From Acetobacteraceae bacterium (GTDB lineage Bacteria > Pseudomonadota > Alphaproteobacteria > Acetobacterales > Acetobacteraceae): a DNA stretch of 64,000 nt. Positions 37,162-46,244 of this stretch are shown here, one piece after another. Where the stretch lies: positions 62,001 through 126,000 of the forward strand of contig JASHOA010000039.1 in assembly GCA_030041375.1 (NCBI GenBank), given 5' to 3'. Numbering within the stretch: the stretch's first letter is position 1; each line of letters opens with the position of its first letter. The notes under the pieces were generated by a model. The model had not been told where the DNA came from. It saw nothing but the letters and a program-made list of their open reading frames with translations, and searched no databases. The translations under genes and the position numbers were made by a program.

Positions 37162-37452
37162 TCAGAGACCTTCAACCAACACGATATCGCCGACTGCGCA
37201 GCGAAGCCGCAGTTCCTTCAAGGCAGTGTATTCTGCGGAGCAGTACCATTGGAGGGCGCGTTCGAAACTTGGAAACCGCATGACCACGTGTCGCGAGAGT
37301 GGTTCGCGTCCTTCGAGGCGCTGATAGCGGCCGCCGCGGACCAGAAATTCGGCGCCGTAAGGAGCCATGATAGCTGGCGCCCGGGCTTTGTATTCCGCGA
37401 AGGCGACAGGATCCAGGAGATCGACTTGGGCAAGCACGTAGGCCGGTCGCAT
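37162..37452 (-). CDS. DUF1330 family protein
   Basis: This 96-residue protein of the dimeric alpha/beta-barrel DUF1330 family shows the typical pattern PAYVLAQVDLLDPVAFAEYK, APAIMAPYGAEFLVRGG and HVVMRFPSFERALQWYCSAEY. The family is often linked to catabolic or antibiotic-type monooxygenase folds, but its activity is unknown. AAAGGA precedes the ATG. It lies downstream of a palindrome shared with other genes of the cluster. Confidence 0.8.
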   Translation of the reverse strand: MRPAYVLAQVDLLDPVAFAEYKARAPAIMAPYGAEFLVRGGRYQRLEGREPLSRHVVMRFPSFERALQWYCSAEYTALKELRLRCAVGDIVLVEGL

Positions 37453-37513
37453 GAGGAATCCTTTCGTGATCCGCTGACCGGCCGCCAGTCGGGCTGCCGG
37501 CGGCGGCCAACCT

Positions 37514-37529
37514 GCATTAGAATTAATAC
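37514..37529 (-). promoter_or_regulatory. Shared palindromic operator, site 1 (DUF1330 gene)
   Basis: Read leftward it is GTATTA-ATTC-TAATGC, a near-perfect 16-bp palindrome 60 bases before the DUF1330 ATG. A TTGACA box lies ~23 bases upstream of the matching TAATGC half, so the site is near the transcription start. The same motif occurs at 37725, 41803 and 48012. Confidence 0.55.
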
Positions 37530-37724
37530 CTATTTTCAGCATCACAGGGCGCCTGGTATTTGTCAACGCACGGCCAACGGGGGCGCTGCGGCGGCCAGTT
37601 TCCCTTCGCCGCCTTGCCCCGCTTGCTCGCCATCGCCACGTCTTTGGCCATATACCGAAACCGCGACACCGGTGCGAAGACGACCGGCGTCGTTTCATCG
37701 ACCTTCCCTTTGGTCTTCCATATT

Positions 37725-37740
37725 GTATTACACATGCTAC
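37725..37740 (+). promoter_or_regulatory. Shared palindromic operator, site 4 (glutathione transferase gene)
   Basis: GTATTA-CACA-TGCTAC lies 47 bases before the GST ATG. The left half is perfect, the right half keeps four of six positions. It is the weakest of the four sites. Sites 1 and 4 together control the 334-base divergent gap between the DUF1330 and GST genes, which holds no other gene. Confidence 0.4.
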
Positions 37741-37786
37741 ATTTGGGCTGCCGCCGGAGAGGCGGTAGCATGGACCGGGGGGACGA

Positions 37787-38461
37787 ATGATCAGGATTTG
37801 GGGACGACCGACCTCGGGCTGCACGCAACGTTCGCTGTGGTGTCTTGAAGAAGCGGGGCTTTCGTACGAGCTGACGTTGGCGAGTGCGATCATGGGCCCG
37901 AATGGCCATATCTCAAAAGGGAGCGAACCGTTCGGGATCGTCGATACACCCCAATACAGGGCCATGAATCCGAACGGAAAGCTGCCGACGATCGACGATG
38001 AAGGATTCATTCTCTGGGAATCGAACGCTATCCTCGCCTACATCGCGCTTACCTACGCACCCGAACTCTACAGTGGCGATAAGCAGGTTCTGGCCCGCGC
38101 CATCGCCTGGGGCTCATGGAGCAACGAGCATCTCGATCCGCCGATTACGAGCTTAGTTCTGCATGTAACCCGGCTGGCCAGCCATCTTCGGGATCCTGCG
38201 GCGGTCGCCAGAGGGCTGAAAGATATGGCGAGGGAGTTGCCGGTGGTCGATGCACAGCTCGCGAGGCAGCCATATCTTGCCGGCGAGGACTTCACGATTG
38301 CCGACATATCTGTCGCGCCGGCCATCCATCGCTGGATGCTGTTCGCCCCTGACCGCCCGCGACTTCCGCATATCGATGCCTGGCACGAACGACTTGCCGG
38401 TCGTTCCGCTTTTCAGAAACATATTGCCCCATTGGAATTTCACTTCGATCCCGAGGGCTAG
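37787..38461 (+). CDS. Glutathione S-transferase family protein
   Basis: This 224-residue protein has the N-terminal thioredoxin-like domain (IRIWGRPTSGCTQRSLWCLEEAGLSYE, with a CxxR-like start). The glutathione-binding YRAMNPNGKLPTIDDEGFILWESNAILAYIA follows in pattern, then a helical C-terminal domain with the AGEDFTIADISVAPAIHRW capping motif. Possible roles are cleavage of an ether or halogen group, or glutathione-dependent isomerisation of a ring-cleavage product. The substrate is unknown and the link to the surrounding catabolic cluster is inferred. Confidence 0.88.
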   Translation: MIRIWGRPTSGCTQRSLWCLEEAGLSYELTLASAIMGPNGHISKGSEPFGIVDTPQYRAMNPNGKLPTIDDEGFILWESNAILAYIALTYAPELYSGDKQVLARAIAWGSWSNEHLDPPITSLVLHVTRLASHLRDPAAVARGLKDMARELPVVDAQLARQPYLAGEDFTIADISVAPAIHRWMLFAPDRPRLPHIDAWHERLAGRSAFQKHIAPLEFHFDPEG

Positions 38462-38560
38462 ACCCGTATCGGGCTGACCGTGCAGCCCGACACGGGTCTC
38501 GCGCTTTATTTGAGCCCGCATTTCACGCCCTCCGACGATTCCGCCTCGGGCGATCGCGGG

Positions 38561-38722
38561 CTAAGGGCGGTACGGGAATGTCACCTTCAACGACCGACCC
38601 TGTGGTGCGAAAAGACGGCGTAGACGACTCTGCGCATCGACGAGCCGCATTTCCTTCCGGCCGCGGCCGTCAGCCGCAAATCGAAGTTCGCTGATCGATT
38701 GCTCGGCATCCCTCAGGTCCAT
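38561..38722 (-). CDS. Short orphan ORF or gene remnant
   Basis: A 53-codon frame (MDLRDAEQSISEL..., ending LKVTFPYRP) with plausible protein composition. It stays open upstream for a few tens of codons without a better start. It lies in the 540-base gap between the GST and GntR genes, which otherwise holds only the regulator's upstream region. No family was recognised; it could be the 3' end of a decayed gene. Confidence 0.2.
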   Translation of the reverse strand: MDLRDAEQSISELRFAADGRGRKEMRLVDAQSRLRRLFAPQGRSLKVTFPYRP

Positions 38723-39001
38723 CGCCTGGTACAAGTTGTCCGAGGCAGGGCGGGGCGGGTACGGCTTCGGACAGGAGGGGCCAGGGCAAAGGAGGGATAG
38801 GGAAGCCGGGGATCGCCTGCATTTGCCGGATTCCAGGGCCCTGCCGGAGCGCTTCTATACGGCCACCGGGAACCGGCGCCGGGAGCGGGCGCGGTATGCC
38901 CGATCGGCGATCGGGAGACAAATCAGTTGTCTTGCTAAGTCCTTTCATCATACGCTATTGAGAAGAGATTGGCCGATAATAGCAGTGCAGGACAATGAAA
39001 T

Positions 39002-39808
39002 ATGCAGCGTAAGGGCGAAATGCCCCTGCCATTGTACCATCAGATCTATACGATCCTTCGCGAACAGATCTTGGATGGTTCATTCATCGAAGACAAGCCG
39101 ATTCCGAGCGAGCTTGTGCTGGCCGGAATGTATGATGTCTCCCGCGTTACTATTCGCGCCACATTGGAAAAGCTGCAAAAGGAAGGCCTGATCTCGCGCG
39201 AAAAGGGTCGTGGCACATTTCCGCGCCGGCGGCGCCTGACGACCCGGCCAGCGCCCGCCGACCTGCGCGGCTTCATGGATTATCTGGTGGCACTGGGGTG
39301 GCGCACCAGGACCAAGATTCTGGAATTCGAGTATGTGAGGCCGCCGCGTGCCATCGCTCGCCAGTTGGTTTTGAAGGAGGATGACGTGGTCCAGAAAGCC
39401 GTGCGGTTGAACAGCTGCAGGGGGGCCGTGTACGGCTATGTGACGACTTATCTCAGGGAAGATGTCGGACGCACATTCACACGTGCGCAACTGCAAAAGG
39501 GACCGATGTTGCCGCTTCTTGAAAGAGCCGGCATTCGACTCACGCGCGCTGATCAGACGGTCACGGCGAAGCTCGCGGAGGTCAGGATCGCGAAGCTCCT
39601 TGAAACACCCGTGGGCGCGGCGCTCGTCTGCATGCGGCGTACCATTTACGACCAGAACAGTGCGCCGCTCGAGGTCAACGAAGGTCTCTACCGACCAGAT
39701 CGCTTCGAGTTCCATCTCTCGATGGAGCGGCCTGGAGGTATGCCGGAAAGTGAATGGTCAGCGGTGCACCGGCATCCCGCACGGGGAAGTTCTCGAGGCA
39801 AGCCATGA
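39002..39808 (+). CDS. GntR-family (HutC/FarR type) transcriptional regulator
   Basis: This 268-residue regulator has an N-terminal winged helix (PLYHQIYTILREQILDG, PIPSELVLAGMYDVSRVTIRATLEKLQKEGLISREKGRGTF in pattern, residues 9-75). A UTRA effector domain follows from about 95 (RPPRAIARQLVLKEDDVVQKAVRL to LEVNEGLYRPDRFEFHLSMER). It lies in the centre of the catabolic cluster. HutC-type regulators bind short palindromes of the GT...AC type, which is the general form of the four sites found in this cluster, so it is the leading candidate to bind them. That is inference. Confidence 0.88.
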   Translation: MQRKGEMPLPLYHQIYTILREQILDGSFIEDKPIPSELVLAGMYDVSRVTIRATLEKLQKEGLISREKGRGTFPRRRRLTTRPAPADLRGFMDYLVALGWRTRTKILEFEYVRPPRAIARQLVLKEDDVVQKAVRLNSCRGAVYGYVTTYLREDVGRTFTRAQLQKGPMLPLLERAGIRLTRADQTVTAKLAEVRIAKLLETPVGAALVCMRRTIYDQNSAPLEVNEGLYRPDRFEFHLSMERPGGMPESEWSAVHRHPARGSSRGKP

Positions 39809-39859
39809 CACATCGGCGGGATCGCTGTTGGGGCCGGTTCCTCACTGGCTCCGCACCCG

Positions 39860-41062
39860 CTACCCCTCCTTGATCAGGCCATAGACCCCAGTCTCGAATG
39901 CGGAGAAGGCGGCCAGGGCCGCATGGTCGCAAAACGGGAAATACTGCATCAGCAGCGCGCCTGCCACCCGGCGTGCGGGGTCGATCCAGAAGTATTCGTT
40001 TGCAGCACCTGCCCAGGCCAGGCTTCCCGCGCTCCGCCCCGTTGGTGCCGCAGTCGTGTTGAGCATGAAGCCGAAGCCCCATTTCTTGACCATTCCAGGA
40101 AAGAAGTCGGCATCGCAGGCGCCATCCGGATTCTGGCTTTCCAAGCGGACGACGTTGAGATCGCCGATCTGGTTTCGGCCCATCTCCGCAATCGTTTCTG
40201 GCTTCAGGATACCGGCGCCGCCCCTTGCCCCGGCAAAGACCCCGGCGAACCTGAGATAATCGGCAGCGGTGGAGTAGAGACCGCCGCCGCCCATGAAAAA
40301 TTCCGGGTTCTGCGGCACTTCGAAATCGATCACGGCGAGGGAACTGTCGGCCTGGCGCTGGTGCATCGCTGCGAGGCGTTTCCGCTGCGCCGGACCCAAG
40401 CGGAAGCTCGTATCGTTCATGCCGAGCGGGGCCAGGATGTGGTCGCGGAAATACGCGTCCAGCCTTTTGCCACTGACCGCTTCAACCATCTTGCCTACCC
40501 AATCAGTAGCGGCGCCGTATTGCCAACGTTCGCCTGGGTCGAAGGCCAGGGGCGTACGTAACGAGTCGTTGCTGCAGGTGAAGAGCCCAGGCAGGCCCGC
40601 ATAGGCGACGTAGCGGGCGGTATTGGCGTTCCACGTATCGTAGGTGATACCGGCGGTATGCGTCAGCAGATGGCGGAGAGTGATCGGTCGCCGCGACGGC
40701 CTCAGCCGGGGTGCTCCGGCGGCATCGAAGCCCTCAAGTACCAGCGGCGAGGCGAGCTCGGGCAGAATGACAGCGGCTGGTCGATCAAGATCCAACCTTC
40801 CCTGTTCGACAAGCTGCATCGCAGCGGTAGTTGTCACAGGCTTGGTGAGGGAAGCGATCCAGAACACGGTATCCATCGTCATCACGACGCGGCGGGAGAT
40901 ATCCCGGTAACCGCGAGCAGCCGCATAGAGGGGGATGCCATTCAACGAGGCGAGTGCGACCAGTCCAGGGATCGCCTCCGCATCCGAAAACCGTTCAAGC
41001 TCGCGGTCGAGCGCATCGCGCCGCCGCACCGCTGCCGCCGTTACGTTGGTGCCACTACCCAA
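39860..41062 (-). CDS. Beta-lactamase-like serine hydrolase (class C/EstB family)
   Basis: This 400-residue hydrolase of the beta-lactamase/penicillin-binding-protein-like esterase family has the nucleophile motif SLTK near residue 72, a Tyr motif YGAATDW near 183, and LLTHTAGITYD between them, typical of EstB-type carboxylesterases. No signal peptide is visible. It may open an ester or lactone in the cluster pathway. There is no ATG at the N-terminus; the best start is TTG with GGGAGAG 5 bases upstream. Confidence 0.82.
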   Translation of the reverse strand: MGSGTNVTAAAVRRRDALDRELERFSDAEAIPGLVALASLNGIPLYAAARGYRDISRRVVMTMDTVFWIASLTKPVTTTAAMQLVEQGRLDLDRPAAVILPELASPLVLEGFDAAGAPRLRPSRRPITLRHLLTHTAGITYDTWNANTARYVAYAGLPGLFTCSNDSLRTPLAFDPGERWQYGAATDWVGKMVEAVSGKRLDAYFRDHILAPLGMNDTSFRLGPAQRKRLAAMHQRQADSSLAVIDFEVPQNPEFFMGGGGLYSTAADYLRFAGVFAGARGGAGILKPETIAEMGRNQIGDLNVVRLESQNPDGACDADFFPGMVKKWGFGFMLNTTAAPTGRSAGSLAWAGAANEYFWIDPARRVAGALLMQYFPFCDHAALAAFSAFETGVYGLIKEG

Positions 41063-41282
41063 GGGTCTCTCCCAACAGAGGAGGAGAGCGGGCTTCTTCT
41101 CGGTTCGGCAATGACTTGCCTTTCGTGGGGTACGCGCCGCTGTTCAGCGTTATTCATGGAGACCCGCCTGCCAGCGCAATCGCCGGATTCCGCTGAGGAT
41201 TTTGGCTTAGTAAAAAACCGGTTCCGCTCCCTGCGAGGCAGCTTCCACTCCAAGTCGGGAATTCCCGCAGCATCCGCGCCCG

Positions 41283-41756
41283 CTACCCCTTTGCCGCGTT
41301 CCCCGGCATCTCAGCCGCAGCAATCGTTTCGTATTCCGCAGGCGACATGATTTCCAGCACTTCGAGATCATCGGAGTAGTCGAGGACCGCGTGAAAGATC
41401 GTGGGGGGGAGATAGATGCAATCTCCGGCGTGAAGAGTTTTTTCGCCGTGGTCTTCGATTTCGAATCGCACCCATCCGCTGAGCACGAAAACAAACTGGA
41501 AATCGACGGTATGCTGATGAATGCCCGTGCCGCCGGCGAACGGCAACGCGGTCTTCTTGTCCCCCTCGACTTTCACTCGGGCAAGATGGGCAAAGAACTT
41601 TCCACCGGTTGCCTGCTTCAATCCGAGGTCGCGATATTCGTTGAAGCGACGAAAACCGTGGGTGCCCTCCTCATAGGCGGGCCGCGAGGCGGCCGTGTAG
41701 ACAGCATCGCGCGCGTAGCTGATATGGAAATTCTTCGTCCGATCTGACATTCCCAC
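41283..41756 (-). CDS. Cupin-domain protein
   Basis: This ~157-residue single-cupin protein carries the metal-binding motif 1 in GTGIHQHTVDFQFVFVLSGWVRFE and motif 2 in GDCIYLPPTIFHAVLDY. Such proteins are dioxygenases, isomerases or sensors; the substrate is unknown. Translation probably starts at GTG with GGGGAG 10 bases upstream; an ATG two codons later is possible. Its promoter is TTGACG-N17-TAATAC, overlapped by a palindrome shared across the cluster, and it is divergent from the FAH gene. Confidence 0.8.
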   Translation of the reverse strand: MGMSDRTKNFHISYARDAVYTAASRPAYEEGTHGFRRFNEYRDLGLKQATGGKFFAHLARVKVEGDKKTALPFAGGTGIHQHTVDFQFVFVLSGWVRFEIEDHGEKTLHAGDCIYLPPTIFHAVLDYSDDLEVLEIMSPAEYETIAAAEMPGNAAKG

Positions 41757-41802
41757 GCCACGAAATCTCCCCGCGCAGCTTGCACCGTATCATTCTAGTG
41801 TT

Positions 41803-41831
41803 GTATTAGCTATAAGACAGCTATCCGTCAA
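41803..41831 (-). promoter_or_regulatory. Cupin-gene promoter with shared palindromic operator (site 2)
   Basis: Reading leftward, TTGACG (41826-41831) and TAATAC (41803-41808) are spaced 17 bases. The palindrome GTATTA-GCTA-TAAGAC (41803-41818, given on the plus strand) covers the -10 and the adjoining spacer, the classical place for repression. Predicted initiation is ~40 bases before the cupin start. The site may also serve the divergent FAH gene. Confidence 0.65.
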
Positions 41832-41878
41832 GAGAAATGCTCTTCTGACGCTCTGGCAGGGTTCGACGGGGCGACGAA

Positions 41879-42661
41879 ATGCGGTGGGTACGCTACTCTG
41901 CCGACGGCAAGACCGGCTATGGTCTGCTCGAAGGCGACAGTGTCGAGGATGTCCTTGGAGGCCCGTTCGGGCCGTTCAGGCGTTCGGGGCCGCGAAGGCC
42001 GCTCGGATCGGTGAAGATCGAGATCCCGGTCATCCCGCCGACCTTTTACACGGCCGGTATCAACTATAGCGGTCACGCGCGCGAGACAGCCGAGTCAGAA
42101 GGAAAGCCACTGCGCCTGCCGAAGGCTCCCGACGTCAATTACCGTTCGCCGAGTGCGCTGATCGCCCATGGTGAAGCCATCGCTATTCCCAAAGATGCGT
42201 CGGACAAGGTACAGTACGAGGGCGAGCTGGTGGTGGTGATTGGCAAGCTGGCCAGGAGGGTTCACGAGAAGGAGGCGCTTTCCTACGTCCTCGGCTACAC
42301 GATTGGCAACGACATAAGCGAACGGACATGGCAGGCGACGGACCGGACGTTATGGCGGGCGAAGAACGCGGACACCTTCAAGCCGATGGGTCCGTGGATT
42401 GAAACCGAGGTCGATCTGGATCGCATGTCGACCACGGTTCGGGTCAACGGCACGCCGATGATCTCGTTCCGCACTAACGACATGCTGTTCGGGATCGCGG
42501 AACATATCAGCCGCATCAGCCGATACGTGACGCTTCACCCGGGCGACATCCTGTGGATGGGTACAGACGGTATCCCGTCCAACATCAAGCCGGGTGACGA
42601 AGTGGAAGTCGAGATCGGCGGAATCGGCACGTTGCGCAACCCAGTTGTTGCGGGTTCCTGA
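41879..42661 (+). CDS. Fumarylacetoacetate hydrolase-family protein
   Basis: This 260-residue FAH-superfamily enzyme has a short N-terminal domain and the catalytic domain from about 55. Metal-binding acids appear in VQYEGELVVVIGKLA and YTIGNDISERTWQ; NADTFKPMGPWIETE and HPGDILWMGTDGIPSNIKPGDEVEVEIGGIG are conserved. The family hydrolyses C-C bonds of acylpyruvates or 2,4-diketo acids, or isomerises and decarboxylates them. It is followed after 74 bases by the RraA-like aldolase gene, suggesting successive steps. Confidence 0.88.
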   Translation: MRWVRYSADGKTGYGLLEGDSVEDVLGGPFGPFRRSGPRRPLGSVKIEIPVIPPTFYTAGINYSGHARETAESEGKPLRLPKAPDVNYRSPSALIAHGEAIAIPKDASDKVQYEGELVVVIGKLARRVHEKEALSYVLGYTIGNDISERTWQATDRTLWRAKNADTFKPMGPWIETEVDLDRMSTTVRVNGTPMISFRTNDMLFGIAEHISRISRYVTLHPGDILWMGTDGIPSNIKPGDEVEVEIGGIGTLRNPVVAGS

Positions 42662-42735
42662 CCAGCAGCAGACGAGATCGTCTGTGGAGATGACCGTGCG
42701 GCGCTGGTCCGGACGCTCCTTGAAAGGAGGATGAC

Positions 42736-43476
42736 ATGGCATGCGGGCTTGACCCAGTGGCTCCCGAAATCCTGGCCGCGTTGGCGAAGGTGAGTGTCGC
42801 GACGTTGAGTTCGCAGTTGCGCAAGCGCGGCCTGTGTGCCACCTTCCTGCGTGGCGTACGGGCGCTCAATCCGACCTCCTGCCGCTTTGTCGGCGAAGCT
42901 TATACCTTGCGCTTCATTCCGATGCGGGAGGATATCAGCAAGACCGAGGTCTTGTCTGATCCCGAGTACCCGCCGCGAAAGGCCATCGAGGCAATTCTGC
43001 CCGGGCAGGTGCTCGCGGTCGACTGCCGCGGCGAGGACGGCGCGGGCGTTGCCGGCGACATCCTCGTCCATCGCCTCAAGCTACGGGGTGTGGCCGCCCT
43101 GGTCACGGATGGCGCTGTTCGTGATGCGGAGAGTCTCATGGCCATGGAATTCCCCATCTTCTGCAAGGGGGCGGCCGCGCCGCCGAGTCTTGCTTTGCAT
43201 TACGGCGCCGACCTGCAGCGACCGATCGCTTGCGGTGGCACCGCGATCTTTCCGGGCGACATTCTGGTGGGGGACGCGGACGGGGTGGTTGTCCTGCCGC
43301 GGCAGCTTGCAGGCGAGATCGCGGGCGACAGCGGCGAGCAGGAGATGCTGGAACGCTTTCTGAAAGAGCGCATTGTGGCCGGGGTGACGACGATCGGGAC
43401 CTATCCGCCGGATGCCCGAACCGTTGCGGAGTACCGCGTATGGCGTCTGGCACATGGCTCGGAGGCGGTTGGCTAG
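42736..43476 (+). CDS. RraA-like protein (4-hydroxy-4-methyl-2-oxoglutarate aldolase type)
   Basis: This 246-residue protein has the RraA/HMG-aldolase fold. VSVATLSSQLRKRGL is at the N-terminus. The metal/substrate motif VTDGAVRDAESLMAMEFPIFCKG has the GxxRD and following acidic residues of the aldolase, and VGDADGVVVLP closes the fold. It probably performs a retro-aldol cleavage of a 4-hydroxy-2-oxo acid. AAAGGAGG precedes the ATG at ideal spacing. The 91-bp hairpin repeat starts on the last base of its stop codon. Confidence 0.85.
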   Translation: MACGLDPVAPEILAALAKVSVATLSSQLRKRGLCATFLRGVRALNPTSCRFVGEAYTLRFIPMREDISKTEVLSDPEYPPRKAIEAILPGQVLAVDCRGEDGAGVAGDILVHRLKLRGVAALVTDGAVRDAESLMAMEFPIFCKGAAAPPSLALHYGADLQRPIACGGTAIFPGDILVGDADGVVVLPRQLAGEIAGDSGEQEMLERFLKERIVAGVTTIGTYPPDARTVAEYRVWRLAHGSEAVG

Positions 43477-43569
43477 CTGTGAGGTTTCAATAGGTTGTCC
43501 ATCCGGTCCTGTCCGGGAGAAGCTGAGGGTGTCGAAGCCATAGCTGTCCAGGAGAGGGACCGGATGGGC
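43476..43569 (+). repeat. 91-bp hairpin repeat, copy 2
   Basis: The partner of the repeat at 18693-18786. The arms GTCCATCCGGTCC (43497-43509) and GGACCGGATGGGC (43557-43569) pair over 13 bases with one G-T wobble. Against copy 1, a T-A pair is replaced by C-G on both sides, a compensatory change. It sits directly after the RraA-like gene and before the convergent permease gene. Confidence 0.8.
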
Positions 43570-43624
43570 AGCGGTTGCAGTGCAACCACGCGCGAGAGCG
43601 GGCGTTCAGAGCGAGAAGCCCGGG

Positions 43625-44686
43625 TCAGAACGACTCCTCGCGGCTTCGCGGAGCCGCGCTCGCTCCCTCGGCATCCGCCGACCGCCGCACCGCCATGTTG
43701 CCCAGCCGCCTGGTCAAACTCCCGATGTTCGCTCCGTGTCGCCGCGGGCCGCCAAGCCAGCCGGCGAGCATGGCAACCAGGATGACCGCGCCGCTGACGA
43801 CACCCTGACTGTACGGCGAGACGCCAAGCAGGACCATGCCGGTCTTGAGCGTCGCCATGAACACCGCTCCAAGCAACGTGCCGACCACGCTGCCCGAGCC
43901 ACCGAACAGGCTTGTACCCCCGATGATCACCGCAGCGATGACATCCAGCTCCCAACCATCGGCGACTGTTGGCGTGCCCGAGTCCAACCATGAAACAAGC
44001 AAGATGCCTGCCAATGCCGACAACCCGCCATCTATTATGAAAACGATCAATTTCGTCGTGCCAACGGAAATACCGGATAGCCGTGCAGCCGCTTCGTTGC
44101 CGCCCACGGCGTAGATCATGCGACCCCATGGGGTCTGGGTCATCACGACCCAGCCCAGGAGATAGATCACGATCATGATGACGACCGGCCAGGGGAGCAG
44201 CCAGAGGTACCCGTCCGCGAGCGCGGTGAAACCACGCGGCATGGGCCCGATCGGGAAACCGCCGGTGATCAGAAAGGCACCGCTCCGCAGCCCCGTCAGC
44301 ATGGCGAGCGACGTGATGAAACTTGGGACGTTGAACACGATCCGGAAGATGGCGACGAATGCACCGCAGCCCATACCGACGAGAACAGCGGCAGGAATCG
44401 CAAGAAACAGGGGCCAGGCGGCTTTGACCGAAAGGTAGGCCAGAACAATCCCGCAGAAAGCCGCGAGCGCTCCGACCGACAGGTCGATTTCCGCGGCGAC
44501 GATCACCATCGTCATCCCGACCCCGATGATGGCGATCAAAGACACCTGGCGAAGAATGTTGATGAGGTTGATCCGTGTAAGGAAGTGGGGCGCTATCAGC
44601 GCCAGTATCGCACATAGTCCCAGATAGGCGACAAAGAGGAGCCACATGCTGCGTGCGAGCTGCGACATCCGTGGCGCGGTTTCCAC
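43625..44686 (-). CDS. Ribose-type ABC transporter permease
   Basis: This 353-residue inner-membrane permease of the RbsC/AraH family has 8-10 predicted helices, with the family block IIGVGMTMVIVAAEIDLSVGALAAF near residue 53 and the C-terminal AAVIIGGTSLFGGSGSVVGTLLGA. It starts at GTG with GAGGGAG 7 bases upstream. It is the third gene of the binding protein-ATPase-permease operon. The last ~35 residues are polar and charged (RRLGNMAVRRSADAEG) and longer than usual. Confidence 0.9.
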   Translation of the reverse strand: METAPRMSQLARSMWLLFVAYLGLCAILALIAPHFLTRINLINILRQVSLIAIIGVGMTMVIVAAEIDLSVGALAAFCGIVLAYLSVKAAWPLFLAIPAAVLVGMGCGAFVAIFRIVFNVPSFITSLAMLTGLRSGAFLITGGFPIGPMPRGFTALADGYLWLLPWPVVIMIVIYLLGWVVMTQTPWGRMIYAVGGNEAAARLSGISVGTTKLIVFIIDGGLSALAGILLVSWLDSGTPTVADGWELDVIAAVIIGGTSLFGGSGSVVGTLLGAVFMATLKTGMVLLGVSPYSQGVVSGAVILVAMLAGWLGGPRRHGANIGSLTRRLGNMAVRRSADAEGASAAPRSREESF

Positions 44687-44707
44687 CGTTTGTCTCCCTC
44701 GAATGGC

Positions 44708-46186
44708 TCAGGCTACTGCCGAAAGCATGATGCCGGAAAGATCCACCTCTTCAACCGGTCGATCCGCGACGATCCGCCCTCGAGCCATCACCAGGACCCG
44801 GTGCGACAGCATCAGGACCTCCTCCAGCTCGGAGGAAATGAAGACGATTGACAGGCCTTTGCCAGCGAGTTCGCGAAGGATCCGAAGAATTTGTGCCTTC
44901 GCGTCGACATCGACGCCCCTGGTCGGCTCGTCGAGCAACAGAATACGCGGCCTGCTCGCCAGCCACTTGCCAAGCACAACTTTCTGTTGATTGCCGCCCG
45001 ACAGCGTCTCCACCGTTACCTCGCTGCTCGCCGCAACGACTTGGAGGTCGCGGATGAGTTGGTCCACCAGCATGCTTTCCTTCCTGCGGCTGAGAAGGAT
45101 GCCGCGGCAAAGTCGCCAGAGTACAGAAAGTACGAGGTTCTCGCGCACGGAGCGTGTCAAAAGCAGGGATTGCCGCCGCCGATCTTCCGGCAGGAGCGCG
45201 ACCCTGAGACCTAGCATTTTACGAATGGTCGGCCGTCTGATCGCACGGCCGTCAACGTGAATAGTGCCTTCGTCCATGGGGTCCGCACCGAAGATAGTCC
45301 GCACCAGCTCCGTGCGGCCTGCACCGACAAGACCTGCAATGCCGAGGATCTCTCCCTCATGGAGCTGAAACGAGACATCCTTCAAAAGATCACCCTGGCA
45401 AAGGCCGCAGACGGACAGCATCACTTTGCGATGATCGGCGCGAACGATCGCGGGCGCCTGCTCCGGTTCCTTGCCGACCATCAGGGCGACTAACCGGGCG
45501 CGATCGAACATTCGCATTTCGTCACGCCCGACGATCCGCCCGTCTCGAAGTACTGTGACATCGTCGGCGACTGCCTGGACTTCCTTGAGGCGGTGGGAAA
45601 TGTAGACAATGCCGACGCCGCCGCAGGCCAGTTCGCGTACGACCCGGAGAAGACGGCCGGCGTCAGCTTCGGATAACGCGGAAGTCGGCTCGTCGAGAAT
45701 CAGTATACGCGCGCCCTGCGACAGAGCCTTGCCGATCTCCACGAGCTGCTGTTGGGCCACACCCAGAGTGCCGACGGCCGCTGTTGGATCTATCGTCTCA
45801 TCGAGCGGTGCGAGGAGCGTCTTCGCTCGCCGTCTCAGAGCACTCCAGTCGACCCGCGCAAAGCGGCACGGCCAGCGTCCGAGAAAGAGATTCTCCGCCA
45901 CGGAAAGTTGCGGGACGAGGCTCAGTTCCTGATGGACCACCGCGATGCCCGCCGCCATGGCGGAGGAGGGGTTATCAAACCGGGTTTCCAATGACCCGAG
46001 GAGGATGGTCCCTTCATCCGGGCGCTCGACGCCGGAAAGGATCTTGATCAGGGTGGATTTGCCGGCGCCGTTCTTGCCGACGAGTGCGTGGACACGACCC
46101 GCATCGAGCGAAAAGTCGATTCCGGAGAGCGCACGCACGCCGGGAAACGTCTTGCAAATTCCTCGCACCTCGAGGAGCCGTGTCAT
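44708..46186 (-). CDS. Ribose-type ABC transporter ATP-binding protein
   Basis: This ~492-residue protein has two nucleotide-binding domains in tandem, as in RbsA/XylG. Domain 1 has Walker A GKNGAGKST and Walker B ILILDEPT, with a signature degenerate to TLGVAQQQLVEIGKAL. Domain 2 has a degenerate Walker A GLVGAGRTE, signature LSGGNQQKV and Walker B ILLLDEPTRGVDVDAKAQI. It powers uptake through the neighbouring permease. The start MTRLLEVRGICKTFPGV is family-typical but lacks a clear ribosome-binding site; a GTG 16 codons earlier is the alternative. Confidence 0.9.
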   Translation of the reverse strand: MTRLLEVRGICKTFPGVRALSGIDFSLDAGRVHALVGKNGAGKSTLIKILSGVERPDEGTILLGSLETRFDNPSSAMAAGIAVVHQELSLVPQLSVAENLFLGRWPCRFARVDWSALRRRAKTLLAPLDETIDPTAAVGTLGVAQQQLVEIGKALSQGARILILDEPTSALSEADAGRLLRVVRELACGGVGIVYISHRLKEVQAVADDVTVLRDGRIVGRDEMRMFDRARLVALMVGKEPEQAPAIVRADHRKVMLSVCGLCQGDLLKDVSFQLHEGEILGIAGLVGAGRTELVRTIFGADPMDEGTIHVDGRAIRRPTIRKMLGLRVALLPEDRRRQSLLLTRSVRENLVLSVLWRLCRGILLSRRKESMLVDQLIRDLQVVAASSEVTVETLSGGNQQKVVLGKWLASRPRILLLDEPTRGVDVDAKAQILRILRELAGKGLSIVFISSELEEVLMLSHRVLVMARGRIVADRPVEEVDLSGIMLSAVA

Positions 46187-46244
46187 CGGCGTGGTCAACT
46201 GGTGATCGCGGACATCTGGGCGCGTGGCTGGCACCGGAATGAGG

